In this document: positions 46,812 through 54,721 of the stretch, piece after piece
Position numbering within the stretch: position 1 is the first letter of the stretch
Layout of the letters: each line of letters opens with the position of its first letter
Assembly (NCBI GenBank): GCA_947581865.1
Contig: CANPWA010000014.1
Span: 1-64,000, forward strand
Length of the DNA: 64,000 nt
Source: an uncultured Acetatifactor sp.
Lineage (GTDB): Bacteria > Bacillota > Clostridia > Lachnospirales > Lachnospiraceae
Direction of reading: 5' to 3'
Made by a program: the position numbers and the translations under genes
The notes under the pieces: generated by a model
What the model saw: only the letters and a program-made list of their open reading frames with translations
Told to the model about the DNA's origin: nothing
The model's database searches: none

Positions 46812-46840
46812 TTGACTGTGAGGCTCGTTTTTCTTATAAT
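46812..46840 (+). promoter_or_regulatory. Promoter of the pfl operon
   Basis: TTGACT (46812-46817), exact 17-base spacer, perfect TATAAT (46835-46840). Leader of about 100 bases to the start codon. Confidence 0.75.
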
Positions 46841-46946
46841 ATTAGCAGGATTAAAAGTAACGCAAATTGCAAAAAGTAATATTGGTTACCGGGAACAATT
46901 TACGCTGCTTTAACGAATCAAATATAGAAAGAGGAGGCATTTCAAA

Positions 46947-48986
46947 ATGAAACCAATTGAAACAGACTTTGTGCGTGGCAAATGGGACAAAGAAGTCAAT
47001 GTGCGCGACTTCATCCAGAGGAACTATCACCCCTATGACGGCGATGAGAGCTTCCTGGCAGGCGCTACCCAGAACACCAAGGACTTGTGGGCTATGGTGC
47101 TCGACCTTCAGAAGAAGGAGAGAGAAGCCGGCGGTGTGCTCGACATGGACACCAAGGTGATCTCCACCATCACCTCTCACGGTCCCGGATACCTGGACAA
47201 GTCAAAAGAGACGATCGTAGGTTTCCAGACCGACAAGCCCTTTAAGAGATCCCTCCAGCCCTACGGCGGTATCCGTATGGCAGAGAAGGCTTGCTCCGAC
47301 AACGGTTACGAGGTTGACCCGGAGATTTCCGAGTTCTTCGCTACTCACAGAAAAACCCATAACGCAGGCTGCTTTGACGCTTACAATCCCGAGATGAGAG
47401 CCTGCCGTTCTTCCCATATCATTACCGGGCTGCCCGATGCCTATGGCCGCGGACGTATCATCGGCGACTACAGACGTGTGGCTCTGTACGGTATCGACAG
47501 ACTGATCGAGGATAAAGAGGCACAGAAAGCATCCACCGGACGTGTGATGACCGACGATGTGATCCGTCTGCGCGAGGAGCTTTCCGAGCAGATGACTGCC
47601 CTGAAGCTGATGAAGGAGATGGCTGCATCCTACGGCTGCGATATCTCCAATCCCGCTACCAACGTACAGGAAGCTATCCAGGCAGTTTACTTCGGATATC
47701 TCTGCGCAGTCAAGGAGCAGAACGGTGCGGCTATGTCCCTGGGACGTACTTCCACCTTCCTTGACATCTATGCTGAGAGAGACCTGGCAAACGGCACCTT
47801 CACCGAGGAGCAGATCCAGGAGTTCGTTGACCACTTCATCATGAAGCTGCGCTGCGTGAAATTCGCCCGCACTCCCGAGTACAACCAGATCTTCGCAGGC
47901 GATCCCGTGTGGGTTACCGAGTCTTTGGGCGGTGTCGGCGTTGACGGCAGACACATGGTTACCAAGATGAGCTTCCGTTATCTGCACACCCTGACCAACC
48001 TTGGACCTTCTCCCGAGCCCAACCTGACCGTTCTCTGGTCCACCAGGCTTCCCGAGAACTGGAAGAAATACTGCGCGAAGATGTCCATCCAGACCTCTTC
48101 CATCCAGTACGAGAACGATGACCTGATGAGAGTTGTGCATGGCGACGATTACGGTATCGCATGCTGCGTATCCTCCATGGTGATCGGTAAAGAGATGCAG
48201 TTCTTCGGCGCCCGCGCAAATGTGGCAAAATGTCTGCTGTACGCTTTGAACGGCGGCGTAGACGAAGTTACCAAGAAACAGGTTGGTCCCAAGTACCGTC
48301 CCGTTACCGGCGACGTGCTGGATTATGATGATGTAATGAGCAAGTTCATCGATATGCTGGAGTGGCAGGCAGATGTGTATGTAAACACCCTGAACATCAT
48401 CCACTATATGCACGACAAATACTGCTATGAGAGAGCGGAGATGGCTCTTCATGACAGAGACGTTAAGCGCTACTTCGCAACCGGCGTTGCAGGGCTCTCC
48501 ATCGTGGCAGATTCCCTTTCCGCTATCAAGTACGCAAAGGTGGAGCCCATCCGCGATGAGGACGGCGTGATCGTTGACTTCAAGACCACCGGTGACTTCC
48601 CGAAATACGGCAATGATGACGACCGTGTTGATGAGATCGCACAGGATATCGTTCACAAATTCATGACCGCAGTGAGAAGACACCACACCTACAGAAACGG
48701 CATTCCTACCACTTCCATCCTGACCATTACCTCCAATGTAACCTATGGTAAGGCTACCGGTAATACTCCCGATGGACGTAAGAAAGGCCAGCCCTTCGCA
48801 CCCGGTGCTAACCCTATGCACGGACGCGATACCCACGGTGCTGTGGCTTCCCTGTCTTCCGTATCCAAGCTGCCCTTCAATGATGCACAGGACGGTATCT
48901 CCAATACCTTCACCATCATCCCCGGCGCGCTTGGCAAGGAGGATAAGGTATTTGCAGGCGATATCGAACTTGATCTGAATAAATAA
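46947..48986 (+). CDS. pflB: Pyruvate formate-lyase core, lacking the glycyl-radical domain
   Basis: Converts pyruvate and CoA to acetyl-CoA and formate, the main anaerobic pyruvate step. 679 residues against about 740-760 in ordinary PFL. The catalytic Cys pair is present (Cys406-Cys407 in GIACCVSSM), as are the pyruvate-site motifs ([36 protein letters not shown]) and [12 protein letters not shown]. The C-terminus stops after [20 protein letters not shown], exactly where the glycyl-radical domain would begin. That domain is coded separately at 49271. RBS GAGGAGG. The antisense strand has a long shadow frame, due to the biased codon use of a highly expressed gene. Confidence 0.93.
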   Translation: MKPIETDFVRGKWDKEVNVRDFIQRNYHPYDGDESFLAGATQNTKDLWAMVLDLQKKEREAGGVLDMDTKVISTITSHGPGYLDKSKETIVGFQTDKPFKRSLQPYGGIRMAEKACSDNGYEVDPEISEFFATHRKTHNAGCFDAYNPEMRACRSSHIITGLPDAYGRGRIIGDYRRVALYGIDRLIEDKEAQKASTGRVMTDDVIRLREELSEQMTALKLMKEMAASYGCDISNPATNVQEAIQAVYFGYLCAVKEQNGAAMSLGRTSTFLDIYAERDLANGTFTEEQIQEFVDHFIMKLRCVKFARTPEYNQIFAGDPVWVTESLGGVGVDGRHMVTKMSFRYLHTLTNLGPSPEPNLTVLWSTRLPENWKKYCAKMSIQTSSIQYENDDLMRVVHGDDYGIACCVSSMVIGKEMQFFGARANVAKCLLYALNGGVDEVTKKQVGPKYRPVTGDVLDYDDVMSKFIDMLEWQADVYVNTLNIIHYMHDKYCYERAEMALHDRDVKRYFATGVAGLSIVADSLSAIKYAKVEPIRDEDGVIVDFKTTGDFPKYGNDDDRVDEIAQDIVHKFMTAVRRHHTYRNGIPTTSILTITSNVTYGKATGNTPDGRKKGQPFAPGANPMHGRDTHGAVASLSSVSKLPFNDAQDGISNTFTIIPGALGKEDKVFAGDIELDLNK

Positions 48987-49050
48987 TCGCTGCAGATACA
49001 ACGGCAGACAGAACTGAGTCATATAATTTCACACATCCAGGAGGCGTACT

Positions 49051-49254
49051 ATGGACGAGAAACAGATGATTGACGATCTTGTAAAAATGCTGGATTCCGG
49101 CATGGAAAAAGGTGTAGGGCATGTGAATGTGGACACCGGCACAGAAGAGGAAGCATCAAAGAACGTTCAGACGATGGGCTGCACGGATTGTTCCAGAACA
49201 CCGTTAGCCTGCAGCGTACCCACACTTCATCAAGGACTGGATGATTACCAATAA
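49051..49254 (+). CDS. Small Cys-rich paralogue of the glycyl-radical domain
   Basis: 67 residues, strong AGGAGG six bases before the ATG. Residues 1-39 align without gaps to the start of the next protein: DDLVKMLD / DNLVNLLD, then KGVGHVNV / KGGHHLNV, with ten identical positions between 8 and 27. After residue 40 it departs: the RVSGYA radical loop is absent and replaced by a Cys cluster, Cys44, Cys47 and Cys54 ([16 protein letters not shown]). It cannot carry the same glycyl radical. The cysteines could bind metal or serve as thiol protection, or the protein may hold the core in place. Function is inferred from the pfl setting only. Confidence 0.8.
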   Translation: MDEKQMIDDLVKMLDSGMEKGVGHVNVDTGTEEEASKNVQTMGCTDCSRTPLACSVPTLHQGLDDYQ

Positions 49255-49270
49255 TAAGGAGGACAAAACA

Positions 49271-49510
49271 ATGGCAAATTCCGCACAGGTTGACAATCTT
49301 GTAAACTTATTGGATGGCTACGCTACCAAGGGCGGTCATCACCTGAATGTAAATGTTCTCAACAGAGAAACTCTGCTGGATGCACAGAAGCATCCCGAGA
49401 ACTATCCCCAGCTCACGATCCGCGTATCCGGATATGCAGTGAACTTCATCAAGCTCACCCCCGAGCAGCAGGCTGATGTAATCTCCCGTACCTTCCACGA
49501 GGCTATCTGA
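49271..49510 (+). CDS. Separate glycyl-radical domain of pyruvate formate-lyase
   Basis: 79 residues. The ATG at 49271 follows AAGGAGG closely. It is the C-terminal GrcA/PFL domain: [37 protein letters not shown], then the radical loop RVSGYAVNF with Gly54 as the likely radical site, ending in ISRTFHEAI. In other organisms this is fused to PFL or is the spare-part protein GrcA/YfiD; here the core lacks its own, so this protein is needed for activity. 16 bp after the 67-residue gene. Confidence 0.92.
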   Translation: MANSAQVDNLVNLLDGYATKGGHHLNVNVLNRETLLDAQKHPENYPQLTIRVSGYAVNFIKLTPEQQADVISRTFHEAI

Positions 49511-49535
49511 TCGATCGGAAGACAACAGGCAAAAA

Positions 49536-49568
49536 GGGACCCGGAAGAAATTTCGGGTCTCTTTTTTT
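49536..49568 (+). terminator. Terminator of the pfl subunit genes
   Basis: GGGACCCG pairs with CGGGTCTC (one G-T), ten-base loop, then seven T. Lies 25 bp after the glycyl-radical domain gene, so pflA is likely a separate or read-through unit. Confidence 0.85.
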
Positions 49569-49691
49569 GACTGCGGTGATCTGCCTTCCAATATGTTTTC
49601 TATTGTAATAGGGCTTTATATTTTCGGCAAAATGAGTTATACTGTGTAAAAGAGATCAAGACAGAGACAGCAGATCAGAAAGGACTACAAT

Positions 49692-50459
49692 ATGCAAGGT
49701 AGAATTCATTCTTTGGAAAGTTTTGGTACCGTTGACGGACCCGGAACAAGATTTGTCGTATTTGTGCAGGGCTGCCCCATGCGCTGCGCCTATTGCCACA
49801 ATCCCGACACCTGGGAGATGAACGGCGGTCAGCTTATGGAACCCTCCTATATTATAGAGCAGTATGAGCGCAACCGCCCGTTCTATGCCAACGGCGGTGG
49901 TCTCACTGTTACGGGCGGAGAACCGCTGATGCAGGTGGATTTTCTCATTGACCTATTCACCCTGGCAAAAGAGAAGAACATCCACACCTGTATCGATACC
50001 TCCGGCATCGCCTACAATCCCAACAATACCGAATGGATCAAAAAGCTTGACCACCTGATGACTCTGACGGATCTGGTCATGCTGGACATCAAGCACATTG
50101 ATCCGGAAAAACACAAAGACCTGGTAAAACAGCCCAACGAGAATATCCTGAAATTTGCCGCATACCTGGATGAGAAAAAAGTAGATATGTGGATCCGTCA
50201 TGTCATTGTCCCGGGGCTGACAGACGACGATAAATACCTGTTTGAGCTTGGCTATTTCATCGGTCAGTTCTCCAATCTGAAGGCATTGGACGCTCTTCCC
50301 TATCACACCATGGGAGAATCCAAATACGAAAAACTGGGCATGGAATATCGGCTGAAAGGCGTTCCTGCCTTGGACCAAAAAGTACTGATCGAGAAAAAAA
50401 ATGTGATCTTGGACGGTATCCGCAAGCGCCGGGCAGAAATGAAGGAACAAAACAGCTAA
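49692..50459 (+). CDS. pflA: Pyruvate formate-lyase activating enzyme
   Basis: 255-residue radical SAM enzyme that makes the glycyl radical. The 4Fe-4S motif CxxxCxxC is Cys28, Cys32, Cys35 (GCPMRCAYCHNP). Further SAM motifs: VTGGEPLMQ and LVMLDIKHID. AAAGGA before the ATG. Placed directly after the split PFL genes; its natural substrate must be the separate 79-residue domain, presumably when docked on the core. Confidence 0.95.
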   Translation: MQGRIHSLESFGTVDGPGTRFVVFVQGCPMRCAYCHNPDTWEMNGGQLMEPSYIIEQYERNRPFYANGGGLTVTGGEPLMQVDFLIDLFTLAKEKNIHTCIDTSGIAYNPNNTEWIKKLDHLMTLTDLVMLDIKHIDPEKHKDLVKQPNENILKFAAYLDEKKVDMWIRHVIVPGLTDDDKYLFELGYFIGQFSNLKALDALPYHTMGESKYEKLGMEYRLKGVPALDQKVLIEKKNVILDGIRKRRAEMKEQNS

Positions 50460-50508
50460 ACCGGGCAGTAACTGCCAAAAATGCCATTTATTTTATTACT
50501 ATTTGTAC

Positions 50509-50537
50509 TTGAATTAGCCTTTCTTTTGTATTACAAT
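50509..50537 (+). promoter_or_regulatory. Promoter of the ferredoxin gene
   Basis: TTGAAT (50509-50514), 17-base spacer, TACAAT (50532-50537), 50 bp before the start codon. Confidence 0.6.
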
Positions 50538-50586
50538 AGAGCCAAGAGATTGATATGAATTTATCACACAGAAGGAGGAAACTATT

Positions 50587-50757
50587 ATGGCATATGTTAT
50601 CGGTGATGCGTGTGTTGCCTGCGGCGCCTGTGAAGCACAGTGCCCTGTTGGAGCAATTTCCATGGGCGACGGCAAGTTTGAGATTGATACGGACAAGTGC
50701 ATCAGCTGCGGTTCCTGCGCAGGTCAGTGTCCTGTTGGAACGATCGCAGAAAACTAA
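50587..50757 (+). CDS. 2[4Fe-4S] ferredoxin
   Basis: 56-residue clostridial-type ferredoxin with two CxxCxxCxxxCP clusters: CVACGACEAQCPVG and CISCGSCAGQCPVG. Soluble electron carrier, for example for pyruvate:ferredoxin oxidoreductase, hydrogenase or radical SAM enzymes. AAGGAGG precedes the ATG at 50587. Its location after pflA suggests it may supply electrons to the activating enzyme, which is inference. A longer overlapping frame in another phase is a shadow. Confidence 0.95.
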   Translation: MAYVIGDACVACGACEAQCPVGAISMGDGKFEIDTDKCISCGSCAGQCPVGTIAEN

Positions 50758-50766
50758 GCTTCTGAA

Positions 50767-50810
50767 GACTGATCTTAAGATGACTGATCTTAAGAAGATT
50801 GCTCTTCAGA
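50767..50810 (+). repeat. 15-bp tandem repeats in the ferredoxin 3' region
   Basis: GACTGATCTTAAGA at 50767-50780 and 50782-50795, then a diverged third copy at 50797-50810. The flanks CTTCTGAAG and CTTCAGAAG are also inverted, so the whole piece can fold. Non-coding. Confidence 0.75.
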
Positions 50811-50842
50811 AGATTGGACGAATACCGTAATATGATACTTCA

Positions 50843-50880
50843 GAAAAAGCATTTCATGCAGTGAAATGCTTTTTCTTTTT
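50843..50880. terminator. Bidirectional terminator between ferredoxin and MerR genes
   Basis: GAAAAAGCATTTCA pairs perfectly with TGAAATGCTTTTTC around TGCAG, with TTTTTCTTTTT after it. The stem overlaps the last codons of the convergent MerR-type gene. Confidence 0.88.
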
Positions 50881-51705
50881 CTCCGGTTTTGCCGCCGCCT
50901 TTTTCCTCTCTTGTTTTCTCCCCAAAAAACTCTTGATATTTCTTCCGCTCTTTTTGCGCAGAAGCTCGTCCATCTGACGATAATAACTCTCCGTGCGTTC
51001 CGCCTCGACCCGGGCGCGCTCTTCCTGTCTTTCGTCCTGCATACGGAACTGATAATCCAGCTCTTTGAGCACACATTCCTTGATCTGATTGACCATTTCC
51101 GCATTATTTTCGCGCACTGCCTCACGGATCAGCTGCTGCATGATCCACTGGAGCCGCTGTGCCTTCTCCTCGCGGCTTTCCGGTGCATTTGCCTTCCTCC
51201 CGGCAATAACCTGTGCGCTCTCCTGTCTTACATTCTCCTGCCTTACATTCTCCTGTCTTACATCTTCCCGCTGCCCATTCTCCTGCTGTGCATTCCGCTG
51301 AGCGGAGATATCCTCCCGCCTGTCCGTCTCTGCATCGCTATTGCCTGTATTTTGAGGTCCACTTGCTTCAAGTGAGTCGGACGGGCTGACCGGTCCGCTC
51401 ATCCCCTGATCTTTTCCTTCCCGGTTCCCCTCCGGCGTGTTTTCATTCTTCTGAGCGACATCTTCCTGAGTGAGTACATCCAGCCTGCCGTTTTTCAAGA
51501 TCATTTTGATCGCCTTCAACTGTAATCCCCTTTCCTTCATACTCTTAATATGTTTAAAGCGTTCCACATCCTCCTGGGTATAATAGCGGTGTCCCAGTTC
51601 ATTGCGTCTTATGGGAAGATGCAGTTCCTCCTCCCAATAGCGCAATACATGGCTTTCCACCTGTACGGCTTTTGCAGCATCAGAAATCAATAAATAATTT
51701 TGCAT
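50854..51705 (-). CDS. MerR-type regulator with long repeat-containing tail
   Basis: 283 residues. The N-terminal winged helix is MerR-like: ISDAAKAVQVESHVLRYWEE, then GHRYYTQEDVERFKHIKSMKERGLQLKAI (read in parts). The next 200 residues are low-complexity and charged, with VRQEN units near 145-165 and a basic coiled coil at the end (KKKKHFTA). Such long forms resemble chromosome-binding or sporulation RacA-like proteins as much as metal sensors. No metal-binding Cys in the usual place. Function uncertain. The IS110 element lies immediately upstream and may have displaced part of its promoter. Confidence 0.75.
   Translation of the reverse strand: MQNYLLISDAAKAVQVESHVLRYWEEELHLPIRRNELGHRYYTQEDVERFKHIKSMKERGLQLKAIKMILKNGRLDVLTQEDVAQKNENTPEGNREGKDQGMSGPVSPSDSLEASGPQNTGNSDAETDRREDISAQRNAQQENGQREDVRQENVRQENVRQESAQVIAGRKANAPESREEKAQRLQWIMQQLIREAVRENNAEMVNQIKECVLKELDYQFRMQDERQEERARVEAERTESYYRQMDELLRKKSGRNIKSFLGRKQERKKAAAKPEKKKKHFTA
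51219..51293 (-). repeat. 15-bp in-frame repeats in the MerR-type gene
   Basis: TCTCCTGTCTTACAT three times with one change (51219-51263), followed by two diverged copies up to 51293. Codes for repeated N-V-R-Q-E units. Confidence 0.85.
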
Positions 51706-51762
51706 TGGTTTCTCCTCGTATTATAAAGTAGTAGTGTTTATAGACCCTCTCCAAGGTCTGTG

Positions 51763-51771
51763 TGCTATACT
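51763..51771 (+). promoter_or_regulatory. Promoter of the IS110 non-coding RNA
   Basis: TGCTATACT, an extended -10, predicts transcription from about 51778, directly before the first RNA domain. Confidence 0.5.
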
Positions 51772-51777
51772 GTTTAA

Positions 51778-51915
51778 GATACTGTGGATTGGTAATCATC
51801 TCCTACCACCCGATGGTTATGGAAAGGCTCCAACCACAGTCTCTTTGTACAGTTGTTGATTAGTTAGATACCGCATGACGGTTTATTTAGAACGAGGTTA
51901 CAAACGCAAAGAGCC
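51778..51915 (+). ncRNA. Candidate IS110 bridge RNA
   Basis: Two adjacent folded domains upstream of the recombinase. Domain 1: ACTGTGGATTGG (51781-51792) with CCAACCACAGT (51830-51840), stacked on TAATCATC/GATGGTTA (51793-51800, 51812-51819), leaving an 11-base loop and a 10-base one-sided bulge. Domain 2: CTCTTTG (51841-51847) with CAAAGAG (51907-51913), enclosing ACCG/CGGT. A further small stem AGACC/GGTCT (51742-51759) lies upstream. IS110 elements of the same layout code a bridge RNA there, with one loop for the target and one for the donor. Identity rests on place and shape. Confidence 0.6.
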
Positions 51916-51960
51916 CTGTGGTCCTAAACAGTATCAAATCTATTACGAAGGAGTATTCTT

Positions 51961-53136
51961 ATGATCTATGTTGGAATTGATGTCGCTAAGGATAAGCACG
52001 ACTGCTTCATCACAAACTCAGACGGGGAAGTCCTTTTTAAGGCTTTTACCATCCCAAACAACCGGCAGGGGTTTGATGACCTGTTTCAGAAGATCCAATC
52101 TTTATCTGCTGATCTGTCCAAGATAAAAGTAGGGCTGGAAGCCACTGGACATTACAGCTGCAACCTACTCGGCTTTCTCCTTGACAAAGATCTACCCACC
52201 TGTGTCATCAACCCGCTTCACACAAATCTTTTCCGAAAAAGTCTCAGCCTTAGAAAGACGAAAACGGATAAGGTCGATGCCCGAACCATTGCTATGATGT
52301 TAATGTCTGACGTGAACTTACAGTCCTACTCAGACACATCATACCACAATGAGGAACTAAAGTCACTCACCCGTTACCGTTTTGATAAGGTAAAAGAACG
52401 GGCCCGCCTGAAACAGTCTGTCTCCCGGCTCGTCACCATCCTCTTCCCGGAACTGGAAAAACTGGTTCCCACTCTCCATATGGCTTCTATTTACGTTCTC
52501 CTTGGCGAACTTCCGGGAGCACACCAGATCGCTTCCTCCCATCTCACCCATCTGGCGAAACTTCTGGAGACAGCTTCCAAAGGACGCTATGGCCGGGATA
52601 AGGCTGTTGAGATCCGGAATGCTGCCAAAATCTCCATCGGCTCCGCCCTGCCTGCCAAATCGCTTGAATTAAAGCATACGATCAGGCTGATCGGCGAACT
52701 GGATTCCGAGATCAATGAGATCGAATCCGAGATCAAAAAGATCATGAATGAGATTGCTTCTCCGATCCTGACGATCCCCGGCATCAGTTACCGCATGGGC
52801 GCTATGATCCTGGCAGAGGTTGGAGACTTTTCCCGTTTCGACTCGCCTGACAAGCTCCTCGCTTACGCAGGGATATCGCCTTCCACCTACCAATCCGGTC
52901 AGTTGGATTCCTCATATTCCCACATGGAGAAACGCGGCTCCAGATATCTGCGCTATGCCCTGATCAATGCGGCTAAATATGTCTGCCTGTGGGATCCGGT
53001 TTTTGAAGTCTATCTTGCAAAGAAACGGGCGGAGGGCAAGCATTACAATGTCGCCATCACTCACGCTGCTAAAAAACTGGTGCGGCTGATTTACGCAATG
53101 GAAAAATCCGGAAAGCCTTACATAAAAACTACGTGA
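51961..53136 (+). CDS. IS110-family recombinase/transposase
   Basis: 391 residues. The N-terminal RuvC-like DEDD domain fits Asp7 (GIDVAK), Glu60 (GLEATGHY), Asp103 and Asp106 (KTDKVDART). A coiled middle region follows, then the Transposase_20 domain (PILTIPGISYRMGAMILAEV) with the probable nucleophile Ser312 in YQSGQL. This is complete, so the element could be active. The AAGGAG site lies eight bases before the ATG. Confidence 0.95.
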   Translation: MIYVGIDVAKDKHDCFITNSDGEVLFKAFTIPNNRQGFDDLFQKIQSLSADLSKIKVGLEATGHYSCNLLGFLLDKDLPTCVINPLHTNLFRKSLSLRKTKTDKVDARTIAMMLMSDVNLQSYSDTSYHNEELKSLTRYRFDKVKERARLKQSVSRLVTILFPELEKLVPTLHMASIYVLLGELPGAHQIASSHLTHLAKLLETASKGRYGRDKAVEIRNAAKISIGSALPAKSLELKHTIRLIGELDSEINEIESEIKKIMNEIASPILTIPGISYRMGAMILAEVGDFSRFDSPDKLLAYAGISPSTYQSGQLDSSYSHMEKRGSRYLRYALINAAKYVCLWDPVFEVYLAKKRAEGKHYNVAITHAAKKLVRLIYAMEKSGKPYIKTT

Positions 53137-53164
53137 CATTTTTCTGAAATATAAAGCACTCCTT

Positions 53165-53188
53165 CAGAGCACCGTTTCCGATGCTCTG
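53165..53188 (+). terminator. Hairpin in the IS110 right part
   Basis: CAGAGC (53165-53170) and GCTCTG (53183-53188), followed by TTTGT. Ends the recombinase transcript or forms part of the right end. Confidence 0.4.
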
Positions 53189-53212
53189 TTTGTCATGCGA
53201 TTTTCAAGGTGC

Positions 53213-53241
53213 ACAGAAGCCGTTCGTGCGCTTCTGTTTTA
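53213..53241 (+). terminator. Second hairpin in the IS110 right part
   Basis: ACAGAAGC (53213-53220) pairs with GCTTCTGT (53230-53237), followed by TTTAT. Terminator-like. Confidence 0.5.
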
Positions 53242-53321
53242 TCTGAAAAGCATTTCTGCAATTCATTCAAAAATATTTCATTTTAGACTTGACTTTTAAT
53301 AGTTAGTCTTTCTTTTCAGAC

Positions 53322-53353
53322 AAAAAGAGAATGGGCATTTCCGCTCATTCTCT
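53322..53353 (-). terminator. Terminator of the gdpP-rplI-dnaB operon
   Basis: On the minus strand AGAGAATG and CATTCTCT form a stem followed by TTTTTG. Lies just past the dnaB stop. Confidence 0.8.
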
Positions 53354-53361
53354 TCTGTAAC

Positions 53362-54720
53362 CTAATCTTCTATTCTCTTTCTTGCTTTTTCAAGATTGGC
53401 AAACTTGGTATATTCCGGCAGCCATGCCAGCTCAACCGTTCCGATGGGACCGTTTCTCTGCTTTGCTATGATGATCTCCGATACTCCTTTGTTCTCCGTA
53501 TCGTGATTGTAATAATCATCGCGGTAGATAAACATTACCACGTCCGCATCCTGTTCGATCGCCCCCGAATCACGAAGATCAGAGAGCATCGGTCTGTGAT
53601 CCGGTCTCTGCTCCACCGCACGGGACAACTGGGATAACGCAAGCACCGGTACATTCAACTCTCTGGCAACCCCTTTCAGGGCCCTGGAGATATCGGAAAC
53701 TTCCTGCTGTCTGGACTCTGTGCGTCCGCTTCCGCTCATAAGCTGCAGATAATCCACGATCACCATGGACAAGCCCTTCTCCAGCTTCAGTCTGCGGCAT
53801 TTGGAACGCAGCTCCGATACCGTGATTCCCGGCGTGTCGTCGATCATCAGCCTGGATTTGCCTATCACCCCGGCGCTCTCGATGAGTCGTTCCCAATCCT
53901 GATCATTCAACTGACCCGTACGCAGCTTCTGGGCATCCACATTGGACTCCAAAGAAAACATACGGTTCACTAACTGTTCCTTGCTCATCTCCAGACTGAA
54001 AATCAGCACCGGAAGATTCTTTTTAAATGCCACATACTGGGCAATGTTCAACACAAAGGCAGTCTTTCCCATGGAGGGACGCGCCGCGATCAATACCAGA
54101 TCAGAGGGCTGCATTCCCGCTGTCCGGTAATCCAGGTCCGTAAATCCCGTAGGGATTCCCGTCACACTCCCCTTGTTCCTCGAAGCGGTCTCTATGCGGT
54201 CCATGACGTCCATAACCACTTGGCGGATAGGCACGATCTCCTCTCCCTCCCGCCTCTGCAGAAGCTGGAACATGCGCTTCTCCGTATCTTCTAAAATAAA
54301 TTCTATACTCTCTTTTCCCGCATAACAGGTGTTGGCAATCTCTTCATTCAGACGGATCAATCTGCGAAGCAGCGCCTTCTCCGACACAATATTGGCATAA
54401 TACTTTACATTGGCCGATGTGACCACAGCCGTCATCAGCTCCCGCACAAACTCCAGACTGGAAAGTTCCGGAGGGACATCTTTCTCACGCAGACGGTTCT
54501 GCAGCGTGACCAGATCCACCGGCTGCCCCTCATCGTTCATCTCCACCATGGTCTCAAAGAGAATACCATACTGTCTGCTATAGAAATCCTCTCCCGTGAC
54601 GATCTCCGAAGCCACTGTGATCGCCTCTCTGTCAATCAGCATGGAACCGACCACTGCCTGTTCCGCCTCCATGCTGTGAGGTAATATTCTTTTTAAGATG
54701 TTTTCTTCCACCGCAGGCAT
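53362..54720 (-). CDS. dnaB: Replicative DNA helicase DnaB
   Basis: 452 residues (DnaC of Bacillus nomenclature). Hexameric 5'-3' helicase at the fork. N-terminal DnaG-binding domain (PHSMEAEQAVVGSMLIDREA), then RecA-like domain with Walker A (AARPSMGKTAFVLNIA), Walker B (MVIVDYLQLM) and the motif LSQLSRAVEQRPDHRP. No intein. One base after rplI. Likely loaded by the DnaD- and DnaC-like proteins at 20.5-22.6 kb. Confidence 0.97.
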   Translation of the reverse strand: MPAVEENILKRILPHSMEAEQAVVGSMLIDREAITVASEIVTGEDFYSRQYGILFETMVEMNDEGQPVDLVTLQNRLREKDVPPELSSLEFVRELMTAVVTSANVKYYANIVSEKALLRRLIRLNEEIANTCYAGKESIEFILEDTEKRMFQLLQRREGEEIVPIRQVVMDVMDRIETASRNKGSVTGIPTGFTDLDYRTAGMQPSDLVLIAARPSMGKTAFVLNIAQYVAFKKNLPVLIFSLEMSKEQLVNRMFSLESNVDAQKLRTGQLNDQDWERLIESAGVIGKSRLMIDDTPGITVSELRSKCRRLKLEKGLSMVIVDYLQLMSGSGRTESRQQEVSDISRALKGVARELNVPVLALSQLSRAVEQRPDHRPMLSDLRDSGAIEQDADVVMFIYRDDYYNHDTENKGVSEIIIAKQRNGPIGTVELAWLPEYTKFANLEKARKRIED

Positions 54721-54721
54721 C

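Larger units (their letters stand above)
51727..53300 (+). mobile_element. IS110-family insertion sequence
   Basis: An IS110 recombinase gene with a long structured non-coding left part (to about 51727) and a right part with two hairpins. It sits between the MerR-type gene and the dnaB terminator. IS110 elements lack terminal inverted repeats and usually make no obvious target duplication, so the ends given are approximate. The true right end is before the dnaB terminator at 53322. Confidence 0.75.

Noticed and set aside
46947..48986. pflB as a truncated pseudogene
   Set aside because: The missing domain is intact downstream with its own start and ribosome site, the catalytic residues are kept, and a strong promoter and pflA are in place.
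47202..49022. A 606-codon open frame antisense to pflB
   Set aside because: It is the mirror of a highly expressed gene with strong codon bias, has no ribosome site, and reads as low-quality sequence without a domain.
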